The notes under the pieces were generated by a model. The model had not been told where the DNA came from. It searched no databases and worked only from the letters and a program-made list of their open reading frames with translations. Shown here piece by piece: positions 1 to 10,435 of a stretch of DNA of 64,000 nucleotides. Source of the stretch: Mycobacterium lepromatosis (GTDB taxonomy: Bacteria > Actinomycetota > Actinomycetes > Mycobacteriales > Mycobacteriaceae). Each line of letters starts with the position of its first letter. Position 1 is the stretch's first letter. Made by a program: the position numbers and the translations under genes. The stretch lies in NCBI RefSeq assembly GCF_000975265.2, contig NZ_CP083405.1:2418001-2482000 (forward strand), in the 5' to 3' direction.

Positions 1-940
1 TCTAGGTACATGCTACGGCCAATGGCAGCATCTTGCCTTCCAGTGACTTAACTGCTCATCGTGTCGTGCCGACTGGGATGGCACAATCAACGGAACCGAC
101 CGCGGATACGGCATCCACGAAATACCATCAAAAGGCCGGAAGACAGTAGCATTGATCGCGCTGCAAATCCTGTAAAAGTTCGATATGTCTTCGTTGCCAA
201 AAGATTCCGCCGGCTGCGCGCATTTGCAGATCGAAGCAGTCAAGCTGGCTTGCACCGATACGCATGCCTATATAGCCGATATCGACCACGTTTCGCTGTG
301 AACGAAAAGCCCTGTTGAACAATGACTATAATAATGATTATATGAAGCAACATGCGGCACTGATCGACCGCAAACAGGAGAAACCGACATCCGCCAGGAT
401 CCCTAAATGGTGGTACCGTGTATCTATATAGCCGCCGACACCGCAAGAGCAATAGTTTCTATTGTCTATGTTACAGTCGAATCACATAAGCTTCTTCTCC
501 GGTGTCGTGGTACGGGGAACCGAAATTGCGTTACAAAAACGTGACGCGAATTTCTTTGCTGATAAAGGAAATAGGAACATCGTTGGACATAGCAAGCCTC
601 CCTACCACACAACCGTCTCGGGCTTTGTTAGCACAGACGACGCACCGGTTATGGGCAGCATGCCAGAATACAGGAACACGTGCAAGTTCTAGCGCTTATC
701 GCCGACCACGGCCAAAATCAAGCAAACAACCTGCGAAGAAACGAGGTTCCCACTGGATGCATTGGTCTTCAGGTCAGTTGCGAACCAGATTTCTTGCATT
801 CAACAGCTGGATGAGCTTATTTGGAGCGGACATAACCCGGTAACCGTGAACTACTATCTCCGAGTTAAGAGTTTACAAGAGATTGGCATCCCGAAGGGGA
901 GGTATCTAGCAGACAGGGGCGCACACCGGTACGACTAAAC
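1..940 (+). pseudogene. ggtA: gamma-glutamyltransferase remnant (3' part)
   Basis: Several frames on the plus strand together read as the C-terminal half of a gamma-glutamyltranspeptidase. Around 100-300 there is a stretch resembling the GGT segment with IPSKGRKTVALIALQIL followed by LQIEAVKLACTDTHAYIAD. Around 480-690 there is SGVVVRGTEIALQKRDANFF followed by PYHTTVSGFVSTDDAPVM, which matches the GGT block preceding the conserved Pro-Gly and Met-Gly-Gly motifs. Stops and frameshifts separate the pieces and the 5' part lies outside the window. It converges on purD, as Rv0773c does in Mtb. It cannot make an enzyme. Family assignment is from motif recall only. Confidence 0.7.
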
Positions 941-1023
941 TACAGCTTTCTAAAATTTACCCCTAATCTGCCACCGAACAACGCACAGTGCAGCATTTTT
1001 CGCTACTTTTCTTGACTTCGCTG

Positions 1024-2292
1024 CTAGATATGGATCCTGCCCTCTGCTGCTGAAAAGCCGATATCCTTACGAAAATGGCTGCCAAGCAATCGAATTGATC
1101 CGATGATGTTGTATGCATGGGATCGCGCCGCAGACAGGTCATCCCCAGTCGCCACCACCGATAGCACCCGACCACCTGACGAGACGATCACACCATCGTC
1201 GCGTCGAGTAGTTCCAGCGTGCAATACCCCATCGACTTCGGATCCGAAGACAATATCTCCGACTCGTGAGCGTCTGGGATAGTTTTCAGCCGCTAACACT
1301 ACAGCCACGGCAGCTCCTGAATGCCAATGCAATTCGCCGAATTCTGCCAGCTCACCAGTTCCTGCCGCGTAGAGGAGTTGCCCAAGCGGTGAATCCAGCA
1401 ATGCTAGAACAACTTGGGTTTCCGGATCGCCGAAGCGACAGTTGAATTCAACGACTGCTGGCCCGCTGGCAGTGATGGCAAGACCGACATACAGTAGTCC
1501 GCAAAACGGACTTCCACGCTGAACCAATTCAGTTGCAACGGGTTCGACGATGCTGGTGAGCGCCTGTTGATAAACCTCATCGGGAAGCCATGGCAACGGA
1601 GCATAGGCGCCCATACCGCCGGTGTTAGGTCCTGTGTCGCCTTCACCGACCCTCTTGAAGTCTTGAGCGGGCAACAGTGGCAACACAGTTCTACCGTCGA
1701 CGACGCAGAATAGCGACACCTCGGGGCCGTCAAGATAAGACTCCAGCAGTACCGGGTGTCCGGCTTCCAGTAATCCCGCAGCATGAGTGCGCGCGACATC
1801 GCGATCCTGTGTCACCACCACGCCCTTGCCAGCCGCTAGACGATCGTCTTTCACTACCCAGGACAGGTCACCAACGGCTGGTCCGAACCTGTCTAGGGCA
1901 GCATCCAAACGTGCTGGACTGTTGACGATTTCGCTTCGAGAAGTGCATACACCAGCCGCCGCCATGACTTCCTTGGCGAAAGCTTTTGAGCCTTCGATAC
2001 GAGCCGCGTCCTTGCTGGGACCGAAGCAGACGATGCCGGCAGCACGCACCGCATCAGCCACTCCAAGCACCAGTGGTAGCTCGGGACCGATGACCACCAT
2101 GTCGGCCCGGACATCGCGAGCCAGAGCGACGATATCCTCGCCGGAGCTGATATCGACGTCGTACTGCTCGGCAAGCCGGGCGGTGCCAGCATTACCGGGG
2201 GCAACGATTAATCCCTTGACCTGCGGATCTCTGCTAAGTGCCAGCAACAGGGCATGTTCACGGGCACCAGAGCCAATCACCAAGACGCGCAC
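1024..2292 (-). CDS. purD: phosphoribosylamine-glycine ligase
   Basis: GAR synthetase, the second step of purine biosynthesis: it joins glycine to phosphoribosylamine using ATP, in the cytosol. The 422-residue product opens with the nucleotide-fold motif [12 protein letters not shown]. It has the ATP-grasp signatures [15 protein letters not shown] (about 146-160), [12 protein letters not shown] (221-232) and [12 protein letters not shown] (282-293), the last carrying metal and phosphate ligands. Length is normal for the family. The start is a GTG at 2292 reading VRVLVIGSG; no better in-frame start is needed. Both neighbours are decayed, so it must have its own promoter or lie at the end of a transcript through pseudogenes. 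Confidence 0.97.
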   Translation of the reverse strand: MRVLVIGSGAREHALLLALSRDPQVKGLIVAPGNAGTARLAEQYDVDISSGEDIVALARDVRADMVVIGPELPLVLGVADAVRAAGIVCFGPSKDAARIEGSKAFAKEVMAAAGVCTSRSEIVNSPARLDAALDRFGPAVGDLSWVVKDDRLAAGKGVVVTQDRDVARTHAAGLLEAGHPVLLESYLDGPEVSLFCVVDGRTVLPLLPAQDFKRVGEGDTGPNTGGMGAYAPLPWLPDEVYQQALTSIVEPVATELVQRGSPFCGLLYVGLAITASGPAVVEFNCRFGDPETQVVLALLDSPLGQLLYAAGTGELAEFGELHWHSGAAVAVVLAAENYPRRSRVGDIVFGSEVDGVLHAGTTRRDDGVIVSSGGRVLSVVATGDDLSAARSHAYNIIGSIRLLGSHFRKDIGFSAAEGRIHI

Positions 2293-3244
2293 GATACGTC
2301 AGATTAGCTGGAAACTGCCCGACCGCCGAGGCCAGGGGGCTACTCAAACCCAACCCGGCTTCGTAGGCGATCGGAGGCGGTGTCGGATACGAAGGCAAAT
2401 ACTACAACACAATGTCCATTTGCCTGGTACAGGAGTCCATCATGTTGACATCCGGGGTTCCAGTACTCGTGGGGTTGCTTATCAAAAGCCACGATCTATA
2501 GTGCCCGAGTTGGTGGGTCCTGCCCAGCTTGTCCCGCTCAGCGCGATTTTCGACGATATCATGCGGAAGCACCATCGTCCGACACTAACCTTCGCATTCG
2601 GCGAACACGCAACTTAGACGAGGGGCACAGCTCGCATGGACCAATTCATCAGTGTCCGATCCGCCCCTGCTTCAGCACATACTTGCTAGTCGGCGTCGAA
2701 TTATTCGTTACCTGCTCATCCTGGTTCAGCGCGGAGGATAGTCCGACTGCTGTACCGCCTACCGTCAGCACGTTGTTCCTAAAGTGATTAGCATGGTTGA
2801 GCACAGCATTGTGCTGCCAGCCTGCTAGCCTCCGGTGTCAGCGCTCAGTAAAACGCGAAAAACAAGACGTAACAAGCAAGTCAGTGCACCTCATCAAGGC
2901 TTCGATCTACATCAGTTCCAACACCACACACTCGAAAAGAATGCAGCACTTGGCCATGCACAGCAATCGACCCGTCGATGCACAGAAACTGCGAATGAGT
3001 CAGAAACACGTATCACCGCACAACGTCTCGGCCAACCACCATCACGGCGGATAGCAGACGTAGAGTGGTACAAAAAATAGCTTCAGTGGCAAAGAACTAA
3101 GTGATTCCGGTGGAGCCGTAACATATTATGTGACACTGGTACGATCAACACGGTGTTGTTAGCAATTGGTAGCTGCTGCTACCACGGAGTGTTCAACTTC
3201 TTCAACACAGCCGACAACCTAAACTTCTTCATCGCTCCGCTTTC
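2293..3244. other. decayed stretch with no recognisable gene
   Basis: This lies upstream of purD. Apart from the purD promoter and ribosome-binding region next to 2292, I see no frame that reads as a known protein. The plus-strand frame 2797-3054 and its neighbours have no motif I recognise and look like chance openings. Confidence 0.5.
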
Positions 3245-3665
3245 TCAGTAACTTCCGTATTCATCCTTGAGGGCCGCGATCGCAGTAGTGGTTCGGCCGA
3301 GCTCGTTGTCTTTGAGCAGCGTCAACATCTCAGCACGATTAGCATCGGTCTGCTCCGGGGCACCAAAACCCGCACGATGTGCAGTGTCTGTCTCTAGACA
3401 ACAATGATCTGCTCGCCGAGGTCAACCAGCCAATCCTGAAACGGTCTGGCCGCATTAATGACCTGTATCGCGACATCACCCGATCACTCTTCCGTCAGAC
3501 GGCAGGATCATTGGACCGAACAAGAACTCGCATATCCTTATGCAACGACGTCCATGCCCGGACGACGTCCTCTATCGAGTCAGTACCCGGACCGCCCCAC
3601 ATGTTGCGGAAGTGGATCTCCGGTAGCTCACCCTTCGGCATGAGGAATGTTTGTTCATTGCTCTT
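3245..3665 (-). pseudogene. PPE-family protein remnant (N-terminal domain)
   Basis: The minus strand reads LPEIHFRNMWGGPGTDSIED near 3590-3640, which fits the start of a PPE domain (PPEIN, then an aromatic-G-PG run). After a frame change it reads DANRAEMLTLLKDNELGRTT near 3290-3350, which fits the PPE segment with ANR, a hydrophobic run and TNxxGQN. The spacing of about 100 residues agrees with a PPE domain. Stops and frameshifts lie between, and TGA follows at the end. PPE proteins are exported through ESX systems with PE partners; no PE partner is visible next to it. The family call is an inference from motif order. Confidence 0.55.
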
Positions 3666-4994
3666 TCCAGCTCGTAACAACTGTGATGACTCGTTTAACT
3701 CAAGACTGTAACACTGCGGCTTCGGCGACTGCATACTTAACAGCAACGGTATCCAAGACAAGTACAAATTCCTCAAGAATTCCCGCCACAACGTATCTGG
3801 CACGATAATACTATGCGTATCGGCCAGATACACTGCCAATCTCTTCCGAGTCCGGACTGAGCGCGGGAGCCATTACAGCGGTTATCACTGGTGCCGCCGA
3901 CTGAGCATCGGCGGAAAGCACCTACCCACGAATTGCCGCACCTTCCCAACCGCTCGCTACAATATCTCGGGAACTCTTACCACAAAAATGGTGCATATCA
4001 ACCCCATTCCACGATCACAGAACCCACACACACATTGCACCGGGCTGATCAACTATCGATTACTTGATACTTACGCTGTATACTTACGCTGTCAACCAAC
4101 CACGTTAGCGAAGCGCAACAGCTTCACGGGCACAGTTACACGCCAAACCGAAAAGGTCCAATGAACATAAACTACTGCAAATCTTACCGATTCAAAGTAT
4201 ACACCATAGCACGATGAAGACTCTGCTTATCCTTCCCAAATTTGCAGTGGTGTTATGGTGTCAGAAGTTTCGGTATCAGTGGGACAACAGGACGGGCTAA
4301 ACTTGGCTCACAAGGCCTGCAAATGATGAAACGATTAGGACTGTAACAGGTTAGCGAGGTTGAAATCGCGGTGCCCCTCGATGGTTACGGAAATTTTGAA
4401 CCGCAGATTACCCACGAAGTAGCAAGAAGTGGTGAGCGGTGCCGTGTTGAAGCCAAACGATTTTGATGCACAATCCGTTATCTGTGAACGATGGGCTATG
4501 CTACCCGCATATAATCCATGATACTGCACCTAACCTTGCGCAAGTGGCCGGTAGTCTTGCTGTGATGGTGGACACGGCGGGTCTTGCTGAGTCCGATCGT
4601 GTTCTAATCCAGGGCATAATATCATGAATTGCCGACGGTATCGGCCGGCGATCAGCACGGCTTTATCGTTTTGTCGACGAAAAACCCTGCAGTATAGTGG
4701 CGGCCCCCGGACCCGTTACCCTGATAAGCCCAACAGACCCAATAGACGGGCCGCGTAACCCGGGGCTGCACTCGACGCCCTCCACGCGCGAAACAACATT
4801 CAAACCCACGACACATGAGTAGATCGCAGAGACCAGTTCCAAGGTCCGATCAGCACCGTCCTAGCTCGTCCCCGAGACGTTAGGTGCATGATATGCAGAC
4901 TGTTATCCCACTCACTGACAGCGCGTTGCTGGCTCGCTAAACCCATTGCTCAGGTCCTCAGCAAGTCTCCCCTCTCGGTCCGCTAAAGAGCCCA
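3666..4994. other. decayed stretch with no recognisable gene
   Basis: AT-richer than the intact genes around it, with stops in all frames. No protein family is recognisable. It contains one perfect 13-bp tandem duplication, listed separately. Together with the PPE remnant it separates purD from the Rv0771-like remnant, which from memory are close neighbours in Mtb. Confidence 0.5.
4067..4092. repeat. 13-bp perfect tandem duplication
   Basis: Two exact back-to-back copies of ATACTTACGCTGT. It lies in a gene-free decayed stretch. It looks like a slipped-strand or double-strand-repair duplication rather than a functional site. Confidence 0.9.
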
Positions 4995-5423
4995 GACTAG
5001 CTGGATTCGCCGGACTTCTTCGCAAGGACTTTGGTGACATGGTCATTGCATAAGCGGGCGAGCCGTTGTCGGTCACCTTCTTGCGCTTGGCCGCAACTCG
5101 CTGATTCGGGCTGTTGAGCCGCGATCCGAGTGGGAAGACAACGTAATTGAGTGATAAAGACAGCGAATTCGCGGAGCTCGTCGGGAGGCAACTCACCATA
5201 CGACGTTGACCTGGACCGTCCAGCATGTCCGCCTGATCCTAAGCATTCAAAGCCACAATTACCACCATCCGGAGGTCACGCACAAACAATCTAAGGCAAG
5301 TCCAAATCCTGCCGAAAGGCGATCGACGGTTGAAGCAAAGTACTCGCTCGGAGTATCGAGCAGCATATCCCATGCGTAGACCTAGTTCATCTTGTCCAGG
5401 CTGGTGGACCAAAGCTCGTCCAT
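4995..5423 (-). pseudogene. carboxymuconolactone decarboxylase-like remnant
   Basis: The minus strand starts at ATG 5423 with MDELWSTSLDKMN, then a stop, then VYAWDM. Further down it reads LREFAVFITQLRCLPTR after LPPDE, which fits the AhpD/CMD-fold segment LREVAVFLTHYVGWP. This matches Mtb Rv0771, which lies between a hydroxyisobutyrate-type dehydrogenase and purD, the same order as here. Several stops and at least two frameshifts make it non-functional. Confidence 0.65.
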
Positions 5424-5439
5424 CGAGTCCGCTTTCTCC

Positions 5440-6118
5440 TCTGGGAGCTACAGTTCGCTGGTTGGGTACGGTGTCCCAAGACCGGCCGCCAGCCGCTGAA
5501 GTGCCTAGCTGGGTCATCAGTAACTCGACCAATACCGCTTTCACCCAGCACCAGATTCAGATCCTTCTCCGCAGGACGCAGATGTACTCCAGCGTAGTGC
5601 ACACCAGGTCACCAAGCTCTAGAAGTGCCGTGGAGTTGTGGAACATGATCGCTCTCGCGCCACTGGTCAGGGCATCGGTACTCCACACCACTTTCCCAAG
5701 CACCATGGCGGCCAATCCGCCCTCTGCGACCCCAACGCTTACCGGTTGTACATCGACTACGCGAATCACCTAACACTGTGCGTTCGCGAGCCAGGTAAAC
5801 AGTAGGGAGGTCGCTAATCGTGGAGTGAATCGTGATGAGGATGCCCGGCTTGGCGTTTGACGCCAGTCCGCCCTTCCAGATGATGACCCCACGCACCTGC
5901 TCATCGTCGAGTATGATGACGCTACTGATGTCGGCTTCGACTATATCCGAGAGGATGGTTGGTCGCCGCGGTAACACCGTCCTTGACCAACGGGTTATAA
6001 CCTTGGCGGGCACATCTAAGACCGTCACTCTGCCGGGGTTAGTCCAGCAGGCACATGGCCATCGACGCGGCCACTTTGCCAAGGTAAACATATCCCAGCC
6101 GTAGTACTGCGATGATCT
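5440..6118 (-). pseudogene. 3-hydroxyisobutyrate dehydrogenase-family remnant
   Basis: Minus-strand frames read like a beta-hydroxyacid dehydrogenase. LTVLDV-type NAD-fold pieces lie near 6030, followed by ILDDEQVRGVIIWKGGLASN and PGILITIHSTISDLPTVYLA near 5820-5920. The C-terminal part has RPAEKDLNLVLGE near 5560, corresponding to the catalytic-lysine helix GEKDLxLALELGE of the family, then LQRLAAGLGTP. Frameshifts separate the pieces. Position and order match Mtb Rv0770. The end overlaps the start of the Rv0771-like remnant. Confidence 0.7.
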
Positions 6119-6139
6119 CACGGCCCTTGCTGTTCTCTA

Positions 6140-6650
6140 TCATGACCGGATGATCTGTCCGCCATCAGCACTGAATATATGAGACACGCCCAGTGATCCA
6201 CGACGCGGAATCCCAGAGCAAGAACAAACACATCCCTACCAGATCCTCGAGCGTGCCCATTCTGAACAGCGGGATGGTTTACACCATGTTTTCGACTAAC
6301 TCACCAGGAGTGACGGTCCGGGCGGCTTCGTTAAGACCCCACTTTGAGCCTCATCCAACCTACCGGCCAACAATCGCCGCAGGTATATTGTCGGGCATCG
6401 ACTCGGCCACCACTACCACCGAACGTACCGGACGCAACTTCCTAGGCACGTTCGGTGTTCGCCGGGGGGACAAACGGTTGATGAGATCTGTGCCGATGGC
6501 GACGAGGCAGCAACTTTCCTCCTCGATATAATGGAACGCGAGTCGATAAAATCATTTGTAGCGCAAACGATCGACGCATTCAGGGAGGTTGAGGTGTTGG
6601 TGTCAACCGTCGGTGATAAGTTCCCGGGGTGACTTACCAAAGTCAGCACC
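6140..6650 (-). pseudogene. short-chain dehydrogenase remnant (C-terminal part)
   Basis: The minus strand contains LFRMGTLEDLVGMCLFLLWD followed by SASWITGRV near 6200-6310. This is the typical SDR C-terminus (RxGxPEDLxxxVxFLxSDxASxITGQ). The N-terminal half is not readable. The position matches Mtb Rv0769. Stops interrupt the frame, and the dinucleotide-binding glycines are not visible. Confidence 0.6.
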
Positions 6651-7214
6651 GACGCCTTCCTGGGGCAGGTTCAGATACATCTGGTCGGCGCCAATCGGTT
6701 GGCTACCGCGGTGCTGTCGGACACGGTGTCACGCCGGTAGGGAAACGTCATCATTCATCGGCTCCGACATCGCGCTGGCCTGGCATCCCGCCCGTACATG
6801 GGCACCTATGATGCAGCCAAGGCAGATCTGACTTCCATGAGGAAAAGCCAGCCAATGGAACGAGAGTACACCCGGTGTTCGTGCATTCGATCCCAACGCT
6901 TACCAGATATGGGATGGCAACTATACGCCGAACCAGTCGGTCCCATGCTACAAGACTGGGCGAAATGGTGTCAGGCTCGGCACAACTATGTTCTTGTATT
7001 TCTTGCTTCCCAGCGACGTGGCGAGCGATCATCTTTATCCTCGAAACACCTTGCGGGGCCGTTGTCGGGAATACGGAAATTCAACCCTAGGTTTCACTGA
7101 CAGATGCACCCACTAACCGTCCCGAGTTAGCTGTTCGGCGTGGCTACGATGCCGGGCGAAACGCCGGAAAAAGCAGGCAATTCGGCTTGGGCAAAGAGGG
7201 GATGCCCAACCAAT
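6651..7214. other. decayed stretch with no recognisable gene
   Basis: From memory, Mtb has aldA, Rv0767c, cyp123 and an SDR here (Rv0768-Rv0765c). I see no convincing trace of them in about 560 bases, so most of that block has been deleted or scrambled. Confidence 0.4.
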
Positions 7215-8590
7215 AAGTACTGTTATCGTTCCACAAGTCTCGGTGACCAAGACGATCAAGGCCATATCAAAGCATTCCGTGCTAACCCGATCAGGCTCAT
7301 GCAACGAATCCGCGACGAATACGGCTATTTCGACTACGTTCCCACCGGGTGGAAAGTACGTCGTATTGTTGTCGAGCGCGCAAGGCCAAATGAGTCCTTC
7401 TTTCGGTCCAGCTACGACAATCTGGGCCAGATCGAGGCACGTTGCCCGTTTATGACGCCGCTCTTCGGCAAGGGTGTGGTGTTCGACGCGAGCCCGAGGC
7501 AGTGCAAAGTAGATGCTGCACAACGCAGCGCTGCTCGGCAAGCAAATGAAGAGCCAACCGTCACCATCGAGGACCGATCTGGCGGATGATCGCGAACTGA
7601 GGGAGTGCGATGAGATCGATCGGCTCGATTTCTTCACCGAGCCGAGCAGACTATACCACACTGCCTCAACCTGCCTGATGAGCAAGAAGTTCCGCAATGA
7701 ACTGGACGGCCGATTCGTCAAGCTCTATTGAATCTGGAGGGGGGCACCGATCCGCTAGCCTATGTTGACCCATATCTGCCAATCGGGAGTTTTCGCCGTC
7801 GTGATGAAGCACGGACCGGTTTGGTGACATTCGTCCAGCGCATCATGAACAACCGAATCGCCACCCCTCCGATCCGACTGATAAGACCAGCAGAGCCATG
7901 CTTGACGTACCAATCACCGCCAAGGACGAAGACGGTCATCCACCGTTTATCGGCGGATGATATCACTGACATGTTTATCTCGATGATGTTCGCCAAGAAT
8001 AACACCAGCTCGAATACGGCATCCTGGAAGCCGACCGAGCTAATGCTCCATCGTGATTCCTACGACGCGGTGATCAAGGGGATCGACGTCAGCTATGAAC
8101 CCAGGACAGGCGGCAAGTTTCCATGCGCTGAAAAAGATTCCGTGCCTGAAGAACTTTATCAAAGAGATGTTGCGGCTACATCTCACTGTTGATCACTCTA
8201 ATGCATTTGATCAAAGCCGAATTCGAGGTTGAAGATCGTCAGATAAACGAAAATTTCTTATTAGCAACCTCATCAGCGATCTCTAAACGGATCTCAGAAG
8301 TTTTCCCCGATACCGACGCCTTCCATGCCGAAGCGCTACGAAAAGCAACACCAGAAGGATTTGACCAACTTCTGGATGTGGATTACGTTAGGCACCAATA
8401 GGAATAGTTGCATGGGTGCGGTATTTACCACTATGCAGATCAAGAAGATTTCTCAGTGCTGCTGCGCGAGTACGAACTTGAGATGGAACCGCCCTCAGCT
8501 AACTACCGCAACGACCATTCCAAAAAAGTGGTACAGCTGACCCAACCCGCCTGGATACATTACCGCCACAGGAAGACAGACAAGGACAGC
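7215..8590 (+). pseudogene. cyp51: lanosterol 14-alpha-demethylase P450 remnant
   Basis: A frame-by-frame reading gives almost the full CYP51 protein. FRANPIRLMQRIRDEYG is near 7285, PFMTPLFGKGVVFDASPRQC near 7450, DGRFVKLY near 7710, then DPLAYVDPYLPIGSFRRRDEA near 7745-7810. FISMMFAKNNTSSNTASW near 7980 replaces the I-helix F-x-GHHTSSxTxSW, so the conserved Gly-His are gone. The C-terminal part has MQIKKISQCC and YRNDHSKKVVQLTQPA near 8510. The heme-cysteine region near 8390 is frameshifted. At least four frame changes. The same order as Mtb Rv0764c-Rv0763c continues into a ferredoxin. Confidence 0.88.
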
Positions 8591-8594
8591 AGGG

Positions 8595-8805
8595 CAATAA
8601 CGGGTTATCGAGTGATGACAGACTTGGATCTGTGCCAGAGACATGCAATATACGAACTGAAGGCGCTAGACTACTTCCGGGTACCCCACGCGCGGCAAAG
8701 TCGATATTCTCGACGCCGAACCACTCGAGAAAGCGCGCGACGAAATCAAGCGGGCGGAGCCGGGCCTGTCCCATCCAAAAGCTGTCTATCCGAGAGACAG
8801 GATAG
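8595..8805 (+). pseudogene. 3Fe-4S ferredoxin remnant beside cyp51
   Basis: Reads GYRVMTDLDLCQRHAIYELK and then YFRVP, matching the small ferredoxin that partners CYP51 in Mtb (Rv0763c). The first cluster cysteine (CQRHA) is present, but the expected second cysteine (MCE) is replaced by tyrosine (IYE). A frameshift follows near 8690 and the last codons LSIRETG before TAG 8803-8805 are in another frame. It cannot bind a normal cluster. The upstream cyp51 frame runs into it because the cyp51 stop is lost. Confidence 0.8.
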
Positions 8806-8812
8806 AGTAAGC

Positions 8813-9375
8813 GTGGCAGGAATCCCTCGTGTAGAACTCGAAGATTGTGGTGGAGCACTGGTTGGAGGTTAACCGGGAAGCGGAGCGACCGTGACGACTG
8901 GACTTTGCTTGCCGACTTTTACACTGATAAAGCCACCTATAGCAGGAACATCGAGACACAAGAAGACGTGACGTGCGTCGAAAAATCGAGGTAAGTAGCG
9001 ATATCGCGCTGGGCCAGGAGATGGAAGGCCTGGCGGTGCCCGTGCCAGCGGATCCGAATCGATGACAAACAGGGCGAAATGTTCGGTTTCTGGAAACAGG
9101 TCGTCGGCCAACCCAACGGGGTGAGCCACCTCGAGTTCGAGGTGCACGGGATAGGCGATAGCTGGTTAAGCTATGCCTGCGCCGGAAAATGGAACTGGTA
9201 GCACTACTTCTTCGACGTCGGGCAGGTATCGGCACTCTATCCGAAGTTGATCCAAGCTAATACGCTCTCCGCAAGCATGCAGAGGCAGATCCAACGCGGC
9301 ATGTCCTAAAAGAAGGTGCCCAGCTACTACCTGATGGGCAAGTCTCCAGTATCTCTACTGGTGGCATGTGACAGC
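8813..9375 (+). pseudogene. Rv0762c-like conserved protein remnant (SnoaL-like)
   Basis: Begins GTG AGI-type IPRVELED and continues across frames with EHWLEVNREAE, DWTLLADFYTD near 8910, RIDDKQGEMFGFWKQVVGQP near 9050-9110 and ASMQRQIQRGMS near 9280. The pattern (DWxxLADFYTDDATY, then FWKQV) resembles a SnoaL/NTF2-like fold and fits the gene between ferredoxin and adhB in Mtb. Several frameshifts and stops. Function of the family member is not known to me. Confidence 0.6.
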
Positions 9376-9441
9376 TACCGACGGCGCCGTCCAAATGCTG
9401 ACCTACACTCAGCCCATCGATCGTTGCAGCGGATACCAACG

Positions 9442-10405
9442 GTGAAAACAAAGGGCGCACTGAACTGGGGTTCCGCAAGCCATTGTCTGTCAAATAAATT
9501 GAGATCGGCGACCTGGTTAAGGATGAGGTCAAGGTTCAGATGAGAGCAGCGGGCATATGCCACTCCAACCAGCACATGGTCACCTACAGCATCCCGATGG
9601 CAGGCTTTCCGGTGCTAAGCGGGCACGCGGGAGTAGACATCTTCACCGAGGTTCGTCCCGGTGCGGAAGACATTGCCCCTGGTGACCACATGGTCTTGTC
9701 CTTCATCCCGTCCGGGGAAGGTGCTCCATCGTGTCAAACCGATCTGCGTAACCTGTGCGACTTGGGCGCCAGTTTACTAGGTGGCACACCGGTGAGTGAC
9801 GGCAAGTTTCGGATCCAGTCCCGCGGTCAGAACGTCTATTCGATGCCGCTGCTGGGGAGGTTCCCTCCGTATATGGTGGTGCACCGCAGGATGCGGTCAT
9901 CGCCGGAGCGCTACATCTTCGCGATCGACCCGGTGGAGTGGAAACGCGATCAGAACCTGAAACGCGATGCTCCCCACGTCTGCCTGGACATTAACGCAGC
10001 ACTGATGGGCGTCGGCGAAGGGCACCTACGGGCTGATGGCCAAAAAGTGGTAATTAGCGTCGACAAACTCGAGGGCGCCGATATTGACAGCTATCTATCC
10101 CTCGCGGCCAAGGGCGACGCCTGCGTGTTGACTGCAATCGGTAGCCTGATAGACACCCAGGTAAACGCTAACCTCACAATGTTGACCCTATCTACAGAAT
10201 AAACCTGACAAGCACCACCTTCAACGGCGGCAATCCGGAGTACGACATCCCACAGCTGCTCGGGATGTACAAGGTTGACAAGTTCAACCTAGACAATATA
10301 GTCACCCGCCAATACCGGCTCGAGCAGATCAACGATAGTTATCGGAACATAATGGAAGGCAAGCACATTCGCTGCATCATCTGTTACACAGAAGCCGACC
10401 GGTAG
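9442..10405 (+). pseudogene. adhB: zinc alcohol dehydrogenase remnant
   Basis: Class III-type NDMA-dependent alcohol dehydrogenase. Starts GTG 9442 with VKTKGALNW; after one stop the frame 9540-10202 is open for 220 codons. It reads MAGFPVLSGHAGVDIFTEV, where the zinc-site GHE has become GHA. PSGEGAPSCQTDLRNLCDLG has lost one structural zinc cysteine. MVVHR is then joined directly to a segment ending YIFAIDPVEWKRDQ. Relative to the family, about 55 residues including the GxGxxG NAD site are deleted in frame. The tail GGNPEYDIPQLLGMYK and IRCIICYTEADR before TAG 10403-10405 lies in other frames. Confidence 0.88.
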
Positions 10406-10435
10406 TCTCGGCAGCGCACAAAAGTTGGCTCAAAA

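Noticed and set aside
1787..2617. Plus-strand open frame of 276 codons opposite purD
   Set aside because: Antisense shadow of purD at its 5' half. Low-complexity Arg/Ser/Thr composition and no family resemblance.
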